A stretch of 19,640 nucleotides of DNA from assembly GCA_022822245.1 (NCBI GenBank), contig JAJECB010000385.1, forward strand, positions 1-19,640. The letters are read 5' to 3'. Origin of the DNA: Gammaproteobacteria bacterium (GTDB lineage Bacteria > Pseudomonadota > Gammaproteobacteria > HK1). Shown in pieces: positions 7,580 to 15,409 of this stretch (positions are counted from its first letter, which is position 1; the number at the start of each line of letters is the position of its first letter). The position numbers and the translations under genes are program-made. The notes under the pieces are model-generated. The model saw nothing but the letters and a program-made list of their open reading frames with translations. It did not search any database and was not told the origin of the DNA.

Positions 7580-8581
7580 GTGGCCGTCAGTCTCAGAGGA
7601 CGCTCTTTCCTCAAACTCCTGGACTTCAAGCAGCGGGAGGTGCGCTACCTGCTGGATCTCGCGCGCGATCTCAAACGCGCGAAGTACGCCGGAATGGAGC
7701 ATCCGCGGCTCCGGAGGAAGAACATCTGCCTCATCTTCGAGAAGCCGTCCACCCGCACGATGTGCGCCTTCGAGGTCGCCGCCATGGATCAGGGAGCCGG
7801 AGTCACCTGTCTCGGCCCTTCCGGCTCGCACCTCGGCCGCAAGGAGTCGATGAAGGACACCGCCCGGGTGCTCGGCCGCCTGTATGACGCGATCGAATAC
7901 CGCGGCTTTGCCCAGGAGACGGTCGAAGAGCTCGCCGCATACGCCGGGGTCCCGGTCTTCAACGGCCTGACCGACGAGTTTCACCCGACCCAGATGCTGG
8001 CCGACCTTTACACCATGCGGGAGCACGCGGACCGGCCGCTGCACGACATCTCCTGCGCCTTCGTCGGGGATGCGCGCAGCAACATGGGCCACTCGCTGAT
8101 GATCGCGGGGTGCCTGATGGGGATGGACGTGCGCATCGCCGCGCCCCGGGCGAGCTGGCCGAGCCGGGAGTTCGAGGAGCCGGCGCGCGAGATCGCGGCC
8201 ACCGGTGGCGCGCGGCTGACCATCACCGAGGATCCGCGCGAGGCGGTCAGGGGCTGCGACTTCGTGCACACCGACGTCTGGGTCTCGATGGGCGAGCCGA
8301 TGGAGCTGTGGGAGAAGCGGATCAGGGCGCTCAGGCCCTATCAGGTCAACCGCGAGCTGATGGAAGCGACCGGTGTCCCCTCCGCCAGGTTCATGCACTG
8401 CCTGCCCGCCTTCCACAACCGCGAGACCCGGGTGGGCGAGGAGATGCACGAGAAGTTCGGCATCGCCGAGATGGAGGTGACCGAGGAGGTGTTCGAGTCG
8501 CCCGCCGGGATCCAGTTCGAACAGGCGGAGAACCGGATGCATACCATCAAGGCCGTCCTCGTGGCGACGCTCGGGGGGTGA
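7580..8581 (+). CDS. arcB: Ornithine carbamoyltransferase, catabolic
   Basis: 333 residues from a GTG at 7580, behind a GGGGAGG site. It catalyses phosphorolysis of citrulline to ornithine and carbamoyl phosphate in the arginine deiminase pathway. The carbamoyl-phosphate loop is STRT (57-60), followed by MCAFEVAA where most family members read RCxFEVAA, so the second arginine of the STRTR motif is methionine 61. Other motifs are intact: FHPTQ (134-138), the ornithine-binding VWVSMGEP (about 233-240) and the catalytic HCLP (273-276). The catabolic role is inferred from its place between arcA and arcC; by sequence alone the anabolic ArgF is hard to exclude. It ends three bases before the arcC start. 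Confidence 0.95.
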   Translation: MAVSLRGRSFLKLLDFKQREVRYLLDLARDLKRAKYAGMEHPRLRRKNICLIFEKPSTRTMCAFEVAAMDQGAGVTCLGPSGSHLGRKESMKDTARVLGRLYDAIEYRGFAQETVEELAAYAGVPVFNGLTDEFHPTQMLADLYTMREHADRPLHDISCAFVGDARSNMGHSLMIAGCLMGMDVRIAAPRASWPSREFEEPAREIAATGGARLTITEDPREAVRGCDFVHTDVWVSMGEPMELWEKRIRALRPYQVNRELMEATGVPSARFMHCLPAFHNRETRVGEEMHEKFGIAEMEVTEEVFESPAGIQFEQAENRMHTIKAVLVATLGG

Positions 8582-8584
8582 GTC

Positions 8585-9538
8585 GTGCGGATCGTCGTCG
8601 CCCTGGGCGGCAACGCGCTGTTGCGCCGGGGACAAGCCTTGAACGCGGCGAATCAGCGCGAGAACGTACGGGTAGCGGCCCGGGCGATGGCCCCGCTCGC
8701 GGCGGAGCACCAGCTCGTCATCTCCCATGGCAACGGCCCGCAGGTCGGCCTGCTCGCCCTCCAGGCGGCCGCCGGACGGCCGGACGAAGCCTTTCCGCTC
8801 GACGTTCTGGGAGCCCAGACCGAGGGCATGATCGGCTATCTGATCGAGCAGGAGCTGGGCAATCTGCTGCCGGGCGACGTGCCCCTCGCGACCCTCCTGA
8901 CGATGGTCGAAGTGGACGGGAAGGATCCGGCCTTCGGAAACCCCACCAAGTTCATCGGGCCCGTCTATGAAGAGGCGGAGGCCCGGCGGCTCGCCGAAGA
9001 GAGGGGCTGGTCGATCAAGCCCGACGGCGACCGGTGGCGCCGCGTCGTCCCCTCACCCTTGCCCAGGCGGATCTTCGAGATGCGCCCGATCAGGTGGCTC
9101 CTTGCGCGCAACGCGATCGTGGTCTGCACCGGTGGCGGCGGCATTCCGACGATCCGCGGTGAGGACCGCGAGCTGCACGGCACCGATGCGGTCATCGACA
9201 AGGACCTGGCCGGCGAGCTGTTGGCGCGCGAGCTGGAAGCGGACCTCTACCTCATGGCGACCGACGTCGACGCGGTGTACGTCGGCTGGGGGGCGCCGGA
9301 GGCCCGGGCGATCAAACGCGCGTCCCCCGAGGCCCTGCGGCAATACGAGTTTCCCGCCGGCTCCATGGGGCCGAAGGTGGATGCCGCCTGCCAGTTTGCC
9401 AAACGGACGGGGGGGATCGCGGCGATCGGAGCCCTCGCCGAGCTGCCGGCAATCGTGGCCGGACGGGCCGGAACGACCGTCACCGCAGAGGTCTCCGGGA
9501 TCGAATGGCGACCGCGCCCCGGCGCACGGGAAGGTTGA
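8585..9538 (+). CDS. arcC: Carbamate kinase
   Basis: 317 residues from a GTG at 8585, three bases after the arcB stop, so translation is probably coupled. It transfers the phosphate of carbamoyl phosphate to ADP, giving ATP, CO2 and ammonia: the energy-yielding last step of arginine fermentation. The amino-acid kinase fold is evident from [13 protein letters not shown] at the N-terminus, [15 protein letters not shown], a [11 protein letters not shown] helix, [12 protein letters not shown], and the nucleotide-site block [13 protein letters not shown] followed by [28 protein letters not shown] near the C-terminus is also characteristic. Length matches the family (about 310). It closes the operon; 517 bases without a gene follow. 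Confidence 0.96.
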   Translation: MRIVVALGGNALLRRGQALNAANQRENVRVAARAMAPLAAEHQLVISHGNGPQVGLLALQAAAGRPDEAFPLDVLGAQTEGMIGYLIEQELGNLLPGDVPLATLLTMVEVDGKDPAFGNPTKFIGPVYEEAEARRLAEERGWSIKPDGDRWRRVVPSPLPRRIFEMRPIRWLLARNAIVVCTGGGGIPTIRGEDRELHGTDAVIDKDLAGELLARELEADLYLMATDVDAVYVGWGAPEARAIKRASPEALRQYEFPAGSMGPKVDAACQFAKRTGGIAAIGALAELPAIVAGRAGTTVTAEVSGIEWRPRPGAREG

Positions 9539-10055
9539 ACCCGCCCCTTCGCAAGGTGTCACCAGCGTCCCCGGTCCGAACCACTTCGATCTCCGCGATG
9601 CAAGTGATCCGATCAAGTGGCCGCGATCGGATGCTGGAGAGAGGCTATCGAATCCATCCCAATGCAACAGCCCCTTGACAGTGCCCTCAGCCGGCAACAT
9701 GGAGGACGTCGCGGGATGGAGGCGTGCTGGCGCCCGGAGCACGGGCCGGCGCAACTTCGACCAGCTTCTCCGCGCACGAAGGACGCACCACGATTCCTGC
9801 CCGAGCGGCCGCGAGGCAAGGCTCTCGCACGGCCCGCGGCCGGACCAGCGGCGGAGACCGGCTCAGTGTGGATGGCGGAGGCCGCCTGGCTCGGCCGAGC
9901 CCCGCGTACGGCCTCCGGGTTCGCGCCAGCGGAGGTTGGGCTGCGCTCTGCCCCTTCGTGAACGGCAAACCCCGACCGGCCATCCGTTTCCTCGTCCCCG
10001 CGGTGCGGGAGCGGGGCGGCGCGTAGCCGGAGCCCGGGCCCCGCGGCGGACGCAC
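9539..10055. other. 517-base intergenic region with no recognised gene
   Basis: None of the six frames gives a convincing protein; the open stretches here are arginine-, proline- and alanine-rich, as expected of random high-G+C sequence. It holds the inverted repeat at 9581-9620, an isolated TTGACA hexamer (9675-9680) without a matching -10 element, and overlapping GC hairpins at 9996-10016 (CCCCGC with GCGGGG, or CCCGC-GGT-GCGGG). It presumably carries the promoter of the transporter gene that follows. It could also be a dispersed repeat or an eroded gene; a genome-wide comparison would tell. Confidence 0.5.
9581..9620. repeat. Inverted repeat 42 bases after arcC, possible terminator or operator
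   Basis: CCACTTCGATC (9581-9591) pairs with GATCAAGTGG (9611-9620) over 10 bp with one bulged C, around a 19-base loop. CAAGTG also occurs inside the loop at 9601-9606. There is no following T-run. Its place just after the last gene of the operon suggests a transcript-end structure; the TGAT-N3-ATCA core at its right side resembles, but with 3 rather than 4 spacer bases does not fit, an FNR/Anr site. Confidence 0.3.
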
Positions 10056-11438
10056 ATGGCCATGGACGCATCGAAGTCTCCGGGGGCGGGCGATCGGTAC
10101 TGGGGGTCTCGCGCCGGGTTCATCCTGGCCGCGCTCGGCTCGGCGGCCGGGCTCGGCAATATCTGGCGGTTCGCCTACGTCGCGGGGGAGAGCGGCGGCG
10201 GCGCCTTCTTCTTCGTGTACCTCGCCTGCGTTCTCATGATCGGGCTGCCGATCATGATCGCGGAGCTTGCGATGGGGCGGGCGCAGAGCACCGCGGCGGG
10301 CGGCGCCGCGGACCTCGACGGCAGGACCGAAGGCACCGAACGGGCCGGCTACGACGGCACGCTCGGCATCCTCGCGGTGGCGACCGCGTTCATCCTCCTC
10401 TCCTACTACAGCGTGGTCTCCGGCTGGGCCCTCAAGTACTTCTTCGGGGCGGCGACCGGAGCGCTGTGGGAGCAGGCCGCCGAAAGCTACGGGAGGTTCT
10501 TCTCGTCCTTCGTGGCGGGCGCCTGGGAGCCCGTCTTGTGGCAGGCGACGATGCTCTCCCTCACCGCCTGGATCGTGAGCGGCGGCGTGCGCAGGGGGAT
10601 CGAACGCGCCAACCGGATCCTGATGCCCGCCCTTCTCCTCGTCGTCGTTGCGCTCGCCGTCTTCAGCCTGACCCTGCCCGGCGCGGGCCGGGGACTCGCG
10701 TTCCTGTTCGCGTTCGATCCCGCCGCCTTCGCCGAGCCCCGGGTCTACCTCGCCGCCCTCGGACAGGCGTTCTTCTCTCTCGGCGTGGGCCTGGCGGTCT
10801 ACGTCACCTACGGGCGCTACCTCCGCCCGTCCTACCGGATCGCGGAATCGTCCGGCGCGGTGGCCATCGGCGATTCCCTCATCGCCGTGCTCGCCGGCAT
10901 CACCATCTTCAGCGCCGTCTTCTCGTTCTCGATGGATCCCGCCGAAGGCCCCGAGCTGGCGTTCATCACCTTGCCGCAGATATTCCTCGTCATGCCCGGC
11001 GGCAAGTGGGTCGCCGTCGCGTTCTTCGCCCTGCTCGTCATGGGCGCCCTCACCTCCATGGTCTCGGTGCTCGAGGTTCCGGTGGCGCATCTGCAGCGCA
11101 GGACGGGCCGGAGCCGGCTCCGGCTGGCGGTACTGGTCACGGCCGCCTGCCTCGCGCTCGGCATCCCGTCGACCCTGGGGTTCGGAGTCCTGAGCGGGTT
11201 CGCCTGGCACGGTCGCGGCATCATGGACAATCTCGACTACCTGGTCTCGAACCTGCTGCTGCCGGCCGGAGGGCTCCTGGTCGCGCTCGAAGTCGGTTGG
11301 CGCTGGCGGAGGAAGAGAGCGTGCGGGATCGCATTCGCGAACGACGGCCTCCTCGCCCGCCTCTGGCACTGGTCCCTCCGGTTCGCCGCCCCCGTCCTCA
11401 TCGCGATCATCATCGTGCGAGGGCTCGTGGCGGCCTGA
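10056..11438 (+). CDS. Sodium-dependent transporter, neurotransmitter:sodium symporter (NSS) family
   Basis: 460 residues if the ATG at 10056 is used; a second ATG lies two codons later and the ribosome binding site (GCGGA) is weak for both. The first membrane segment carries the NSS signature, LGSAAGLGNIWRF (28-39), the partly unwound helix that holds Na+ and substrate in LeuT, followed by ESGGGAFFFVYL and the second helix ending in IAELAMGR. YYSVVSGWALKYFF, QAFFSLGVGLAVYVTYGRY, SVLEVPVAHLQ and the long C-terminal helices also fit. It imports a small amino acid or amine with Na+ across the inner membrane; the substrate cannot be read from the sequence. It follows the arginine operon, so an arginine-pathway solute is possible, but the 517-base gap argues for its own promoter. 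The antiporter stump starts 47 bases after it. Confidence 0.9.
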   Translation: MAMDASKSPGAGDRYWGSRAGFILAALGSAAGLGNIWRFAYVAGESGGGAFFFVYLACVLMIGLPIMIAELAMGRAQSTAAGGAADLDGRTEGTERAGYDGTLGILAVATAFILLSYYSVVSGWALKYFFGAATGALWEQAAESYGRFFSSFVAGAWEPVLWQATMLSLTAWIVSGGVRRGIERANRILMPALLLVVVALAVFSLTLPGAGRGLAFLFAFDPAAFAEPRVYLAALGQAFFSLGVGLAVYVTYGRYLRPSYRIAESSGAVAIGDSLIAVLAGITIFSAVFSFSMDPAEGPELAFITLPQIFLVMPGGKWVAVAFFALLVMGALTSMVSVLEVPVAHLQRRTGRSRLRLAVLVTAACLALGIPSTLGFGVLSGFAWHGRGIMDNLDYLVSNLLLPAGGLLVALEVGWRWRRKRACGIAFANDGLLARLWHWSLRFAAPVLIAIIIVRGLVAA

Positions 11439-11485
11439 CGGGGCGGACGCCCGCCGCCGCCGGCCGCGATCGCCAGCCGACGACC

Positions 11486-11842
11486 ATGGCCCCGCATTTC
11501 GTGCTGCTGACGATAGGCGGGTTGCTGCTGGTCGGCCTGTTGACGGATCAGACAGGCCGGCGGACGCATCTGCCGCGAGTCACGCTGCTCATACTCTTCG
11601 GCGTCGCTCTCGGGCCGTCGGGCTTCGACCTGCTGTCGGCGGCGGTCGAGGAATGGCACGAGTTCCTCGCTTCCACCGCCCTGACCATGGTCGCGTTTCT
11701 GCTCGGGGGCCGCCTGTCCCTGGCCCGGCTGCGCAGCCACGGCCGGCAGATCCTGCTCATCTCCCTTCTCGTGGTGTTCGAGCTGGCGGGATCGGCGCTC
11801 ACCCAGGCTGCGCTGTTCGAGAGGGTGGAGCGGGGGCCGTGA
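11486..11842 (+). pseudogene. Truncated cation/proton antiporter (N-terminal stump)
   Basis: 118 codons from the ATG at 11486. The protein starts like a CPA-type Na+(K+)/H+ antiporter: a first helix LLTIGGLLLVGLLTD, then RTHLPRVTLLILFGVALGPSG, the family's second-helix signature, followed by FLASTALTMVAFLLGG and LRSHGRQILLISLLVVFELAG. Family members have about 390 residues and 12 or so helices, so about two thirds, including the ion-binding aspartates, are missing. The end of the stump contains the GGAG ribosome binding site of the ATPase gene, and its TGA overlaps the ATPase GTG in a GTGA. It looks like a deletion that joined the remaining 5' part to the next gene. It might still be translated as a leader that feeds ribosomes to the ATPase gene. 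Confidence 0.75.
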
Positions 11843-14625
11843 CCCGCGCAGGACGGGCCGGCTCGACCTCCGCGTCGTCTCGTGGCGGCCGGGCCGGGCT
11901 CCGGCACGAAGGCGGGAGCGGGGATCCGGAGGGGGCGAAGTCCGCCGCCGGCCCGGGGACGCGCCAGGCGCGGGAGCCCTGGCACGCGACCGACGTGGAC
12001 GGCGTCATTCAGCGCCTGGGATCGGCCCGCGCCGGACTCTCATCGCAGGAGAGCGAGCGCCGGCTTGCCCGCCACGGCCCCAACCGACTGCCCGAACCGC
12101 CGCGGGCCGGCCTCGCGCGGATCTATGCCCGCCAGTTCGCGAGTCCCCTCATCTATCTGCTGCTCGCCGCCTCGCTGGTCTCGCTCGCCATTGGCGAGCA
12201 CACCGATGCCGCGTTCATCTTCGCGGTGCTGCAGCTCAATGCCCTGTTCGGCGCCTTTCAGGAATGGAAGGCCGAGGGCAGCGCCAGCGCCCTCGCGCGA
12301 CTGACCCGTTCCACGGCGGCCGTGTGGCGCGACGGGCGGAAGCGGTCCATCGACAGCACGATGCTCGTGCCGGGCGACCTGATCGAGCTCGCCTCCGGCG
12401 ACCGGATTCCGGCCGACGTCCGGTTGCACGAGAACGCCGTTCTCGGCGTCGACGAATCCCTGCTGACCGGGGAGTCCACGCCCGTGGAGAAGCGAGGCGA
12501 CCGATGCCTGTCCGCCGGAGTTGCGGCCGCGGATCGGGTCAACATGGGGTTCGCGGGAACCATCGTGCTCGATGGCCGGGCCACGGGCACCGTGACCAAC
12601 ACCGCGGGTGCGAGCGAGGTCGGGCGCATCGCGAGGAGCATCGGCGTCGATCCGGGGGTGCCGCCGCTGCTGCTGAGGATGCGGGCGCTCGCGCGCCACA
12701 TCACCTGGCTGATGGCCGTCGCCATCTGCCTTCTGGCGGTGATTCTCTCGCTCCGCGGGGTGGCGCCGGAGCAAGTGTTTCTCGTCGCGGTGGCCCTCGC
12801 GGTGGCCGCGATTCCGGAGGGTCTGCCCGTCGCCATCACCGTCGCCCTGTCCGTCGCGGTCTCGCGCATGGCCCGTCGGAACGTCATCGTCCGCGCCTTG
12901 CCGGCGGTGGAGGGACTCGGCGCGTGCACGGTGATCGCGGCCGACAAGACGGGCACCCTGACCCGCAACGAGCTGCACGTCGGAGCGGTGGTCGCGAGGG
13001 GCGGGCAGCCCTGGTTCCTGGAGGGTGGCGGCGCGTCGCCGCGGCCGTTGCCGGACGAGGCCGAATCCGTGGCGCGCCTGGCTCGCACCGGCGCCCTGTG
13101 CAACGAAGCCACCCGCTACGTCGAGGGAGGCGCGATGCGCTACCTCGGCGATACGGTGGACATCGCGCTTCTGGAGCTGGCCGACCGTTTCGACCTCGCC
13201 GAAGACGCGCTGGCCGAACGGCAGGCGATCGTGGAGCGGATCCCCTACGAGCCGGCGAGAAGGTTCGGCGCGGTGGTCTCGTCGGGCCGGGGCGAAGCGC
13301 GGTGCATCGCCCACGTCAAGGGCGCCGGGGAGACCGTTGTGCCGATGTGCAGGGCGGAGGCCGGACACGCCGGCCTGCTCGCCGCCGCGGACCGCCTCGC
13401 GCGGGAAGGCTACCGGGTCATTGCCCTCGCGAGCGGCGCGATCGAGCCGCCCCCGGCCGGCCGGCCGGTCGACCCGTTGCTCCGGGACCTGGAGCTCCTC
13501 GGCGTCGTAGGCCTCATCGATCCCCTGCGCCCGGAAGTGCCCGGCGCGATCGCCGAGTGCCGCCGCTCCGGCGTCGACGTGAAGATGATCACCGGCGACC
13601 ATCCCGCGACCGCCCTGACCATCGGGCGGGGGCTGGGGCTCGCGAGCGAGGACGCCGAGGTGCTTGCCGGCATCGACTTGGCCCACCTGCTCGATGGCGT
13701 CGACACCGAAGGCGGCCCGGTCCCGCCGGAGGTCCTGCGCCGGGTCGCCGGCACCCGGATCTTCGCCCGCATCGAGCCGCTTCAGAAGCTCGCGATCGTT
13801 CGCCTGCTCAAGCGCGCCGGCCATTTCGTGGCCGTCACCGGCGACGGCGTGAACGACGCTCCAGCGCTCGACGCGGCGGAGATCGGCGTCGCGATGGGCC
13901 GGAGCGGCACCGATGTCGCGCGCAACGCGGCGGGCCTGCTGCTGGTCGACGACAACTTCACCTCGATCGTGAAAGGGATCGAGCAGGGGCGCATCGCCTA
14001 CGACAACATCCGCAAGGTCGCCCTGCTCCTGCTCGCCACCGGCGCGGGGGAGATCGTCCTGTTCGCCCTCGCCCTGGCCGCAGGGCTTCCCATTCCGCTG
14101 CTGGCGGTTCAGCTCCTGTGGCTGAACCTGGTGACGAACGGTATCCAGGACGTCGCCCTCGCGTTCGAAGGCGGCGAGCCGGGGGTCATGCGCCGGCCCC
14201 CCCGCCCGCCGTCGCAACCCCTGATCGACCGCTCGATGCTGGTGCAGATCGCCCTCGGCGGCGGCTACATGGGAGTGGTTGGCTTCGGCTTCTATCACTG
14301 GGCGCTCGGCAGCGGCTACGACGAGGTGCAGGCCCGCACCGGACTGCTGCTGTTGATGGTGTTCTTCGAGAACGTCCACGTGTTCAACTGCCGCTCCGAG
14401 ACCCGCTCGATGCTGAGGCAGCCCCTGTCGGCGAACCCCCTGGTGGTCCTGACCGTCATCGCGACGCTCGCGCTGCACCTGTTCGCGACGTGGACGAGCG
14501 GGCTCGGGGCGATCCTCCACGTGGTGGCGCCGGACCCGGTGCTGGTGGCGGTGGCCGTCCCCCTGGCGCTGGGGCTGGCGCTGCTGTTCGAAGGCTACAA
14601 GTGGCTGGTGCGCCGGCGCCCGTGA
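11839..14625 (+). CDS. P-type cation-transporting ATPase, P2-like
   Basis: 928 residues from a GTG at 11839, with GGAG 8 bases upstream and a 4-base overlap (GTGA) with the antiporter stump; no better start precedes the cation-ATPase N-domain (PWHATDVDGVIQRLG). The actuator domain has LLTGES (TGES 210-213). Helix 4 reads AVAAIPEGLP, with Glu327 42 residues before the phosphorylated Asp369 of DKTGT, the same spacing as in SERCA. KMITGDH, TGDGVNDAP (667-675) and the C-terminal membrane block complete it. Helix 6 reads NLVTNGIQDVALAFE: Asn763 and Thr766 match the calcium-pump pattern, but the expected aspartate is Asn767. It pumps a cation (Ca2+, or possibly a monovalent ion) across the inner membrane with ATP. 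The substrate is uncertain. Confidence 0.92.
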   Translation: MTRAGRAGSTSASSRGGRAGLRHEGGSGDPEGAKSAAGPGTRQAREPWHATDVDGVIQRLGSARAGLSSQESERRLARHGPNRLPEPPRAGLARIYARQFASPLIYLLLAASLVSLAIGEHTDAAFIFAVLQLNALFGAFQEWKAEGSASALARLTRSTAAVWRDGRKRSIDSTMLVPGDLIELASGDRIPADVRLHENAVLGVDESLLTGESTPVEKRGDRCLSAGVAAADRVNMGFAGTIVLDGRATGTVTNTAGASEVGRIARSIGVDPGVPPLLLRMRALARHITWLMAVAICLLAVILSLRGVAPEQVFLVAVALAVAAIPEGLPVAITVALSVAVSRMARRNVIVRALPAVEGLGACTVIAADKTGTLTRNELHVGAVVARGGQPWFLEGGGASPRPLPDEAESVARLARTGALCNEATRYVEGGAMRYLGDTVDIALLELADRFDLAEDALAERQAIVERIPYEPARRFGAVVSSGRGEARCIAHVKGAGETVVPMCRAEAGHAGLLAAADRLAREGYRVIALASGAIEPPPAGRPVDPLLRDLELLGVVGLIDPLRPEVPGAIAECRRSGVDVKMITGDHPATALTIGRGLGLASEDAEVLAGIDLAHLLDGVDTEGGPVPPEVLRRVAGTRIFARIEPLQKLAIVRLLKRAGHFVAVTGDGVNDAPALDAAEIGVAMGRSGTDVARNAAGLLLVDDNFTSIVKGIEQGRIAYDNIRKVALLLLATGAGEIVLFALALAAGLPIPLLAVQLLWLNLVTNGIQDVALAFEGGEPGVMRRPPRPPSQPLIDRSMLVQIALGGGYMGVVGFGFYHWALGSGYDEVQARTGLLLLMVFFENVHVFNCRSETRSMLRQPLSANPLVVLTVIATLALHLFATWTSGLGAILHVVAPDPVLVAVAVPLALGLALLFEGYKWLVRRRP

Positions 14626-14646
14626 CATGCCGTCCTGGCCATCGAG

Positions 14647-14846
14647 ATGGTTGTTGAAGATCAATCCGACATCGTCGAGTTCCTCTCCAACCCGGCAAGC
14701 CTCGGCACCGACTCGCCGGTTCGGCGGATCGACACCCACGGGGCGATCGTGTTCCTGGCCGGCGAGCGTGCTATCAAGCTCGAGTGTGCGGTGTACGGTG
14801 CTTTCCCTACGCGATCCTCTGGCGCGAACGGCGAGGAGTTTCCGGC
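14647..14846 (+). pseudogene. Relic of an aminoglycoside phosphotransferase/AAA-type protein, N-terminus, frameshifted
   Basis: From the ATG at 14647 the frame reads VVEDQSDIVEFLSNPASLG, then RRIDTHGAIVFLAGERAIKL (to about 14790). This matches the N-terminus of the bacterial proteins that join an aminoglycoside-phosphotransferase-like domain to a P-loop kinase (usual form: ETH-x-x-x-VFLAGDRAYKLKR, then VRFPYLDFSTLERR). The continuation is in another frame: from about 14790 it reads VRCFPYAILWRERRGV, recognisable as the VRFPYLDFS-x-x-ERR block. A frameshift therefore lies near 14791-14796, and homology ends by about 14846. The remaining 450 or so residues are absent. Functions of the intact family are not established; members often sit in stress and low-oxygen gene clusters. 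Confidence 0.72.
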
Positions 14847-14850
14847 CCTG

Positions 14851-14967
14851 ACCCCGCGGATTCCGGTGCGAACGTCCATCGAGAAAATGCCCCTTGCACG
14901 GGCCAACGAGGCCCTGCTCCACCTGTGGGAAGGGAGGCTGAGGGGTGCCGCGGTCCTGATGACTCGA
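14851..14967 (+). pseudogene. Relic of a zinc-dependent alcohol dehydrogenase, last 39 codons
   Basis: In the frame starting at 14851 the translation PRIPVRTSIEKMPLARANEA, then LLHLWEGRLRGAAVLM, resembles the C-terminal end of zinc-containing alcohol dehydrogenases (typical pattern IPVRT-x-V-x-x-x-PL-x-x-ANEAL-x-x-LR-x-G-x-x-x-GAAVL). Nothing of the catalytic or NAD-binding domains precedes it; the kinase-like relic is joined directly upstream. A one-base shift would give a TGATGA stop right after GAAVL (14957-14962), where a native stop would be expected. It looks like the 3' end left after a deletion that removed everything between the two genes. Short fragments can match by chance, so the call is moderate. 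Confidence 0.55.
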
Positions 14968-15045
14968 GAGCGAGGCGTACCGTGGAGGCCCCGTGGCTTC
15001 TCGTCTTTCTTCCAATCTTCCCGGGTTGCGCGGTCGTTCAGGATT

Positions 15046-15405
15046 TCAATGCTGCCGTGGTCCGTGCCAGGCGTTGCGCGTCCTCTCGATCCGGTGCCTC
15101 GCCGGGCGCCGGTCGCGGCGCAGTCGCTCGATCTCTTCGAGCAGATCGAGGGCCAGCGCCGCGCCCGGCCAATTCACCCGCAGGTCGCGCGCGAGGTTCA
15201 GCGCCTTGTGCGCGCGGGTCACCGCACTGCCCGGAAAGCGCCATTCGGCCGGTGTGCCCCCCCGAGGCTCCAGCACGCCTTCCTCCACCATCTCGATCAC
15301 GATCTCGGCGTGCACTCCGCAGGCCCGGCAGAGCTCGCGCAGCGTGAAAACCGTGCGTTCGTCGAGGAGGGTGCCCGCCAGACTCTTCGGACCGCCTCGC
15401 TTCAT
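15046..15405 (-). CDS. cbpM: Chaperone modulator CbpM
   Basis: 119 residues from the ATG at 15405. GGAGG sits 8 bases upstream; the TTG at 15420 overlaps that site and is not the start. The N-terminal half is a MerR-like winged-helix fold (FTLRELCRACGVHAEIVIEM, then VEEGVLEPRG and WRFPGSAVTRAHKALNLARD), followed by a leucine/arginine-rich helix (LALDLLEEIERLRRDRR), the layout of CbpM. By family knowledge CbpM binds the J-domain of CbpA and stops it from stimulating DnaK, and also limits its DNA binding. The start lies 4 bases after the cbpA stop, so it is the next gene of the same operon and its last. The C-terminal tail is basic. Confidence 0.88.
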   Translation of the reverse strand: MKRGGPKSLAGTLLDERTVFTLRELCRACGVHAEIVIEMVEEGVLEPRGGTPAEWRFPGSAVTRAHKALNLARDLRVNWPGAALALDLLEEIERLRRDRRPARHRIERTRNAWHGPRQH

Positions 15406-15409
15406 CGGT

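Noticed and set aside
6247..8728. Two long minus-strand open frames opposite arcA and arcB
   Set aside because: Antisense to two enzymes with complete active-site motifs; no recognisable content of their own.
9604..9617. FNR/Anr box after arcC (TGAT-CCG-ATCA)
   Set aside because: The spacer is 3 bases rather than 4 and one outer base does not match; it lies downstream of the operon, not before it.
9675..9680. TTGACA hexamer as a -35 promoter element
   Set aside because: No acceptable -10 hexamer at 16-18 bases; a single consensus hexamer is not enough evidence.
9687..11369. Long minus-strand open frame (560 codons) opposite the NSS transporter
   Set aside because: Mostly charged and low-complexity translation (many R, E, G, H), antisense to a clearly recognised membrane protein; a high-G+C shadow.
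12040..15015. Minus-strand open frame of 991 codons opposite the P-type ATPase
   Set aside because: Runs through the whole ATPase antisense and the relics; no protein motif, composition typical of a shadow frame.
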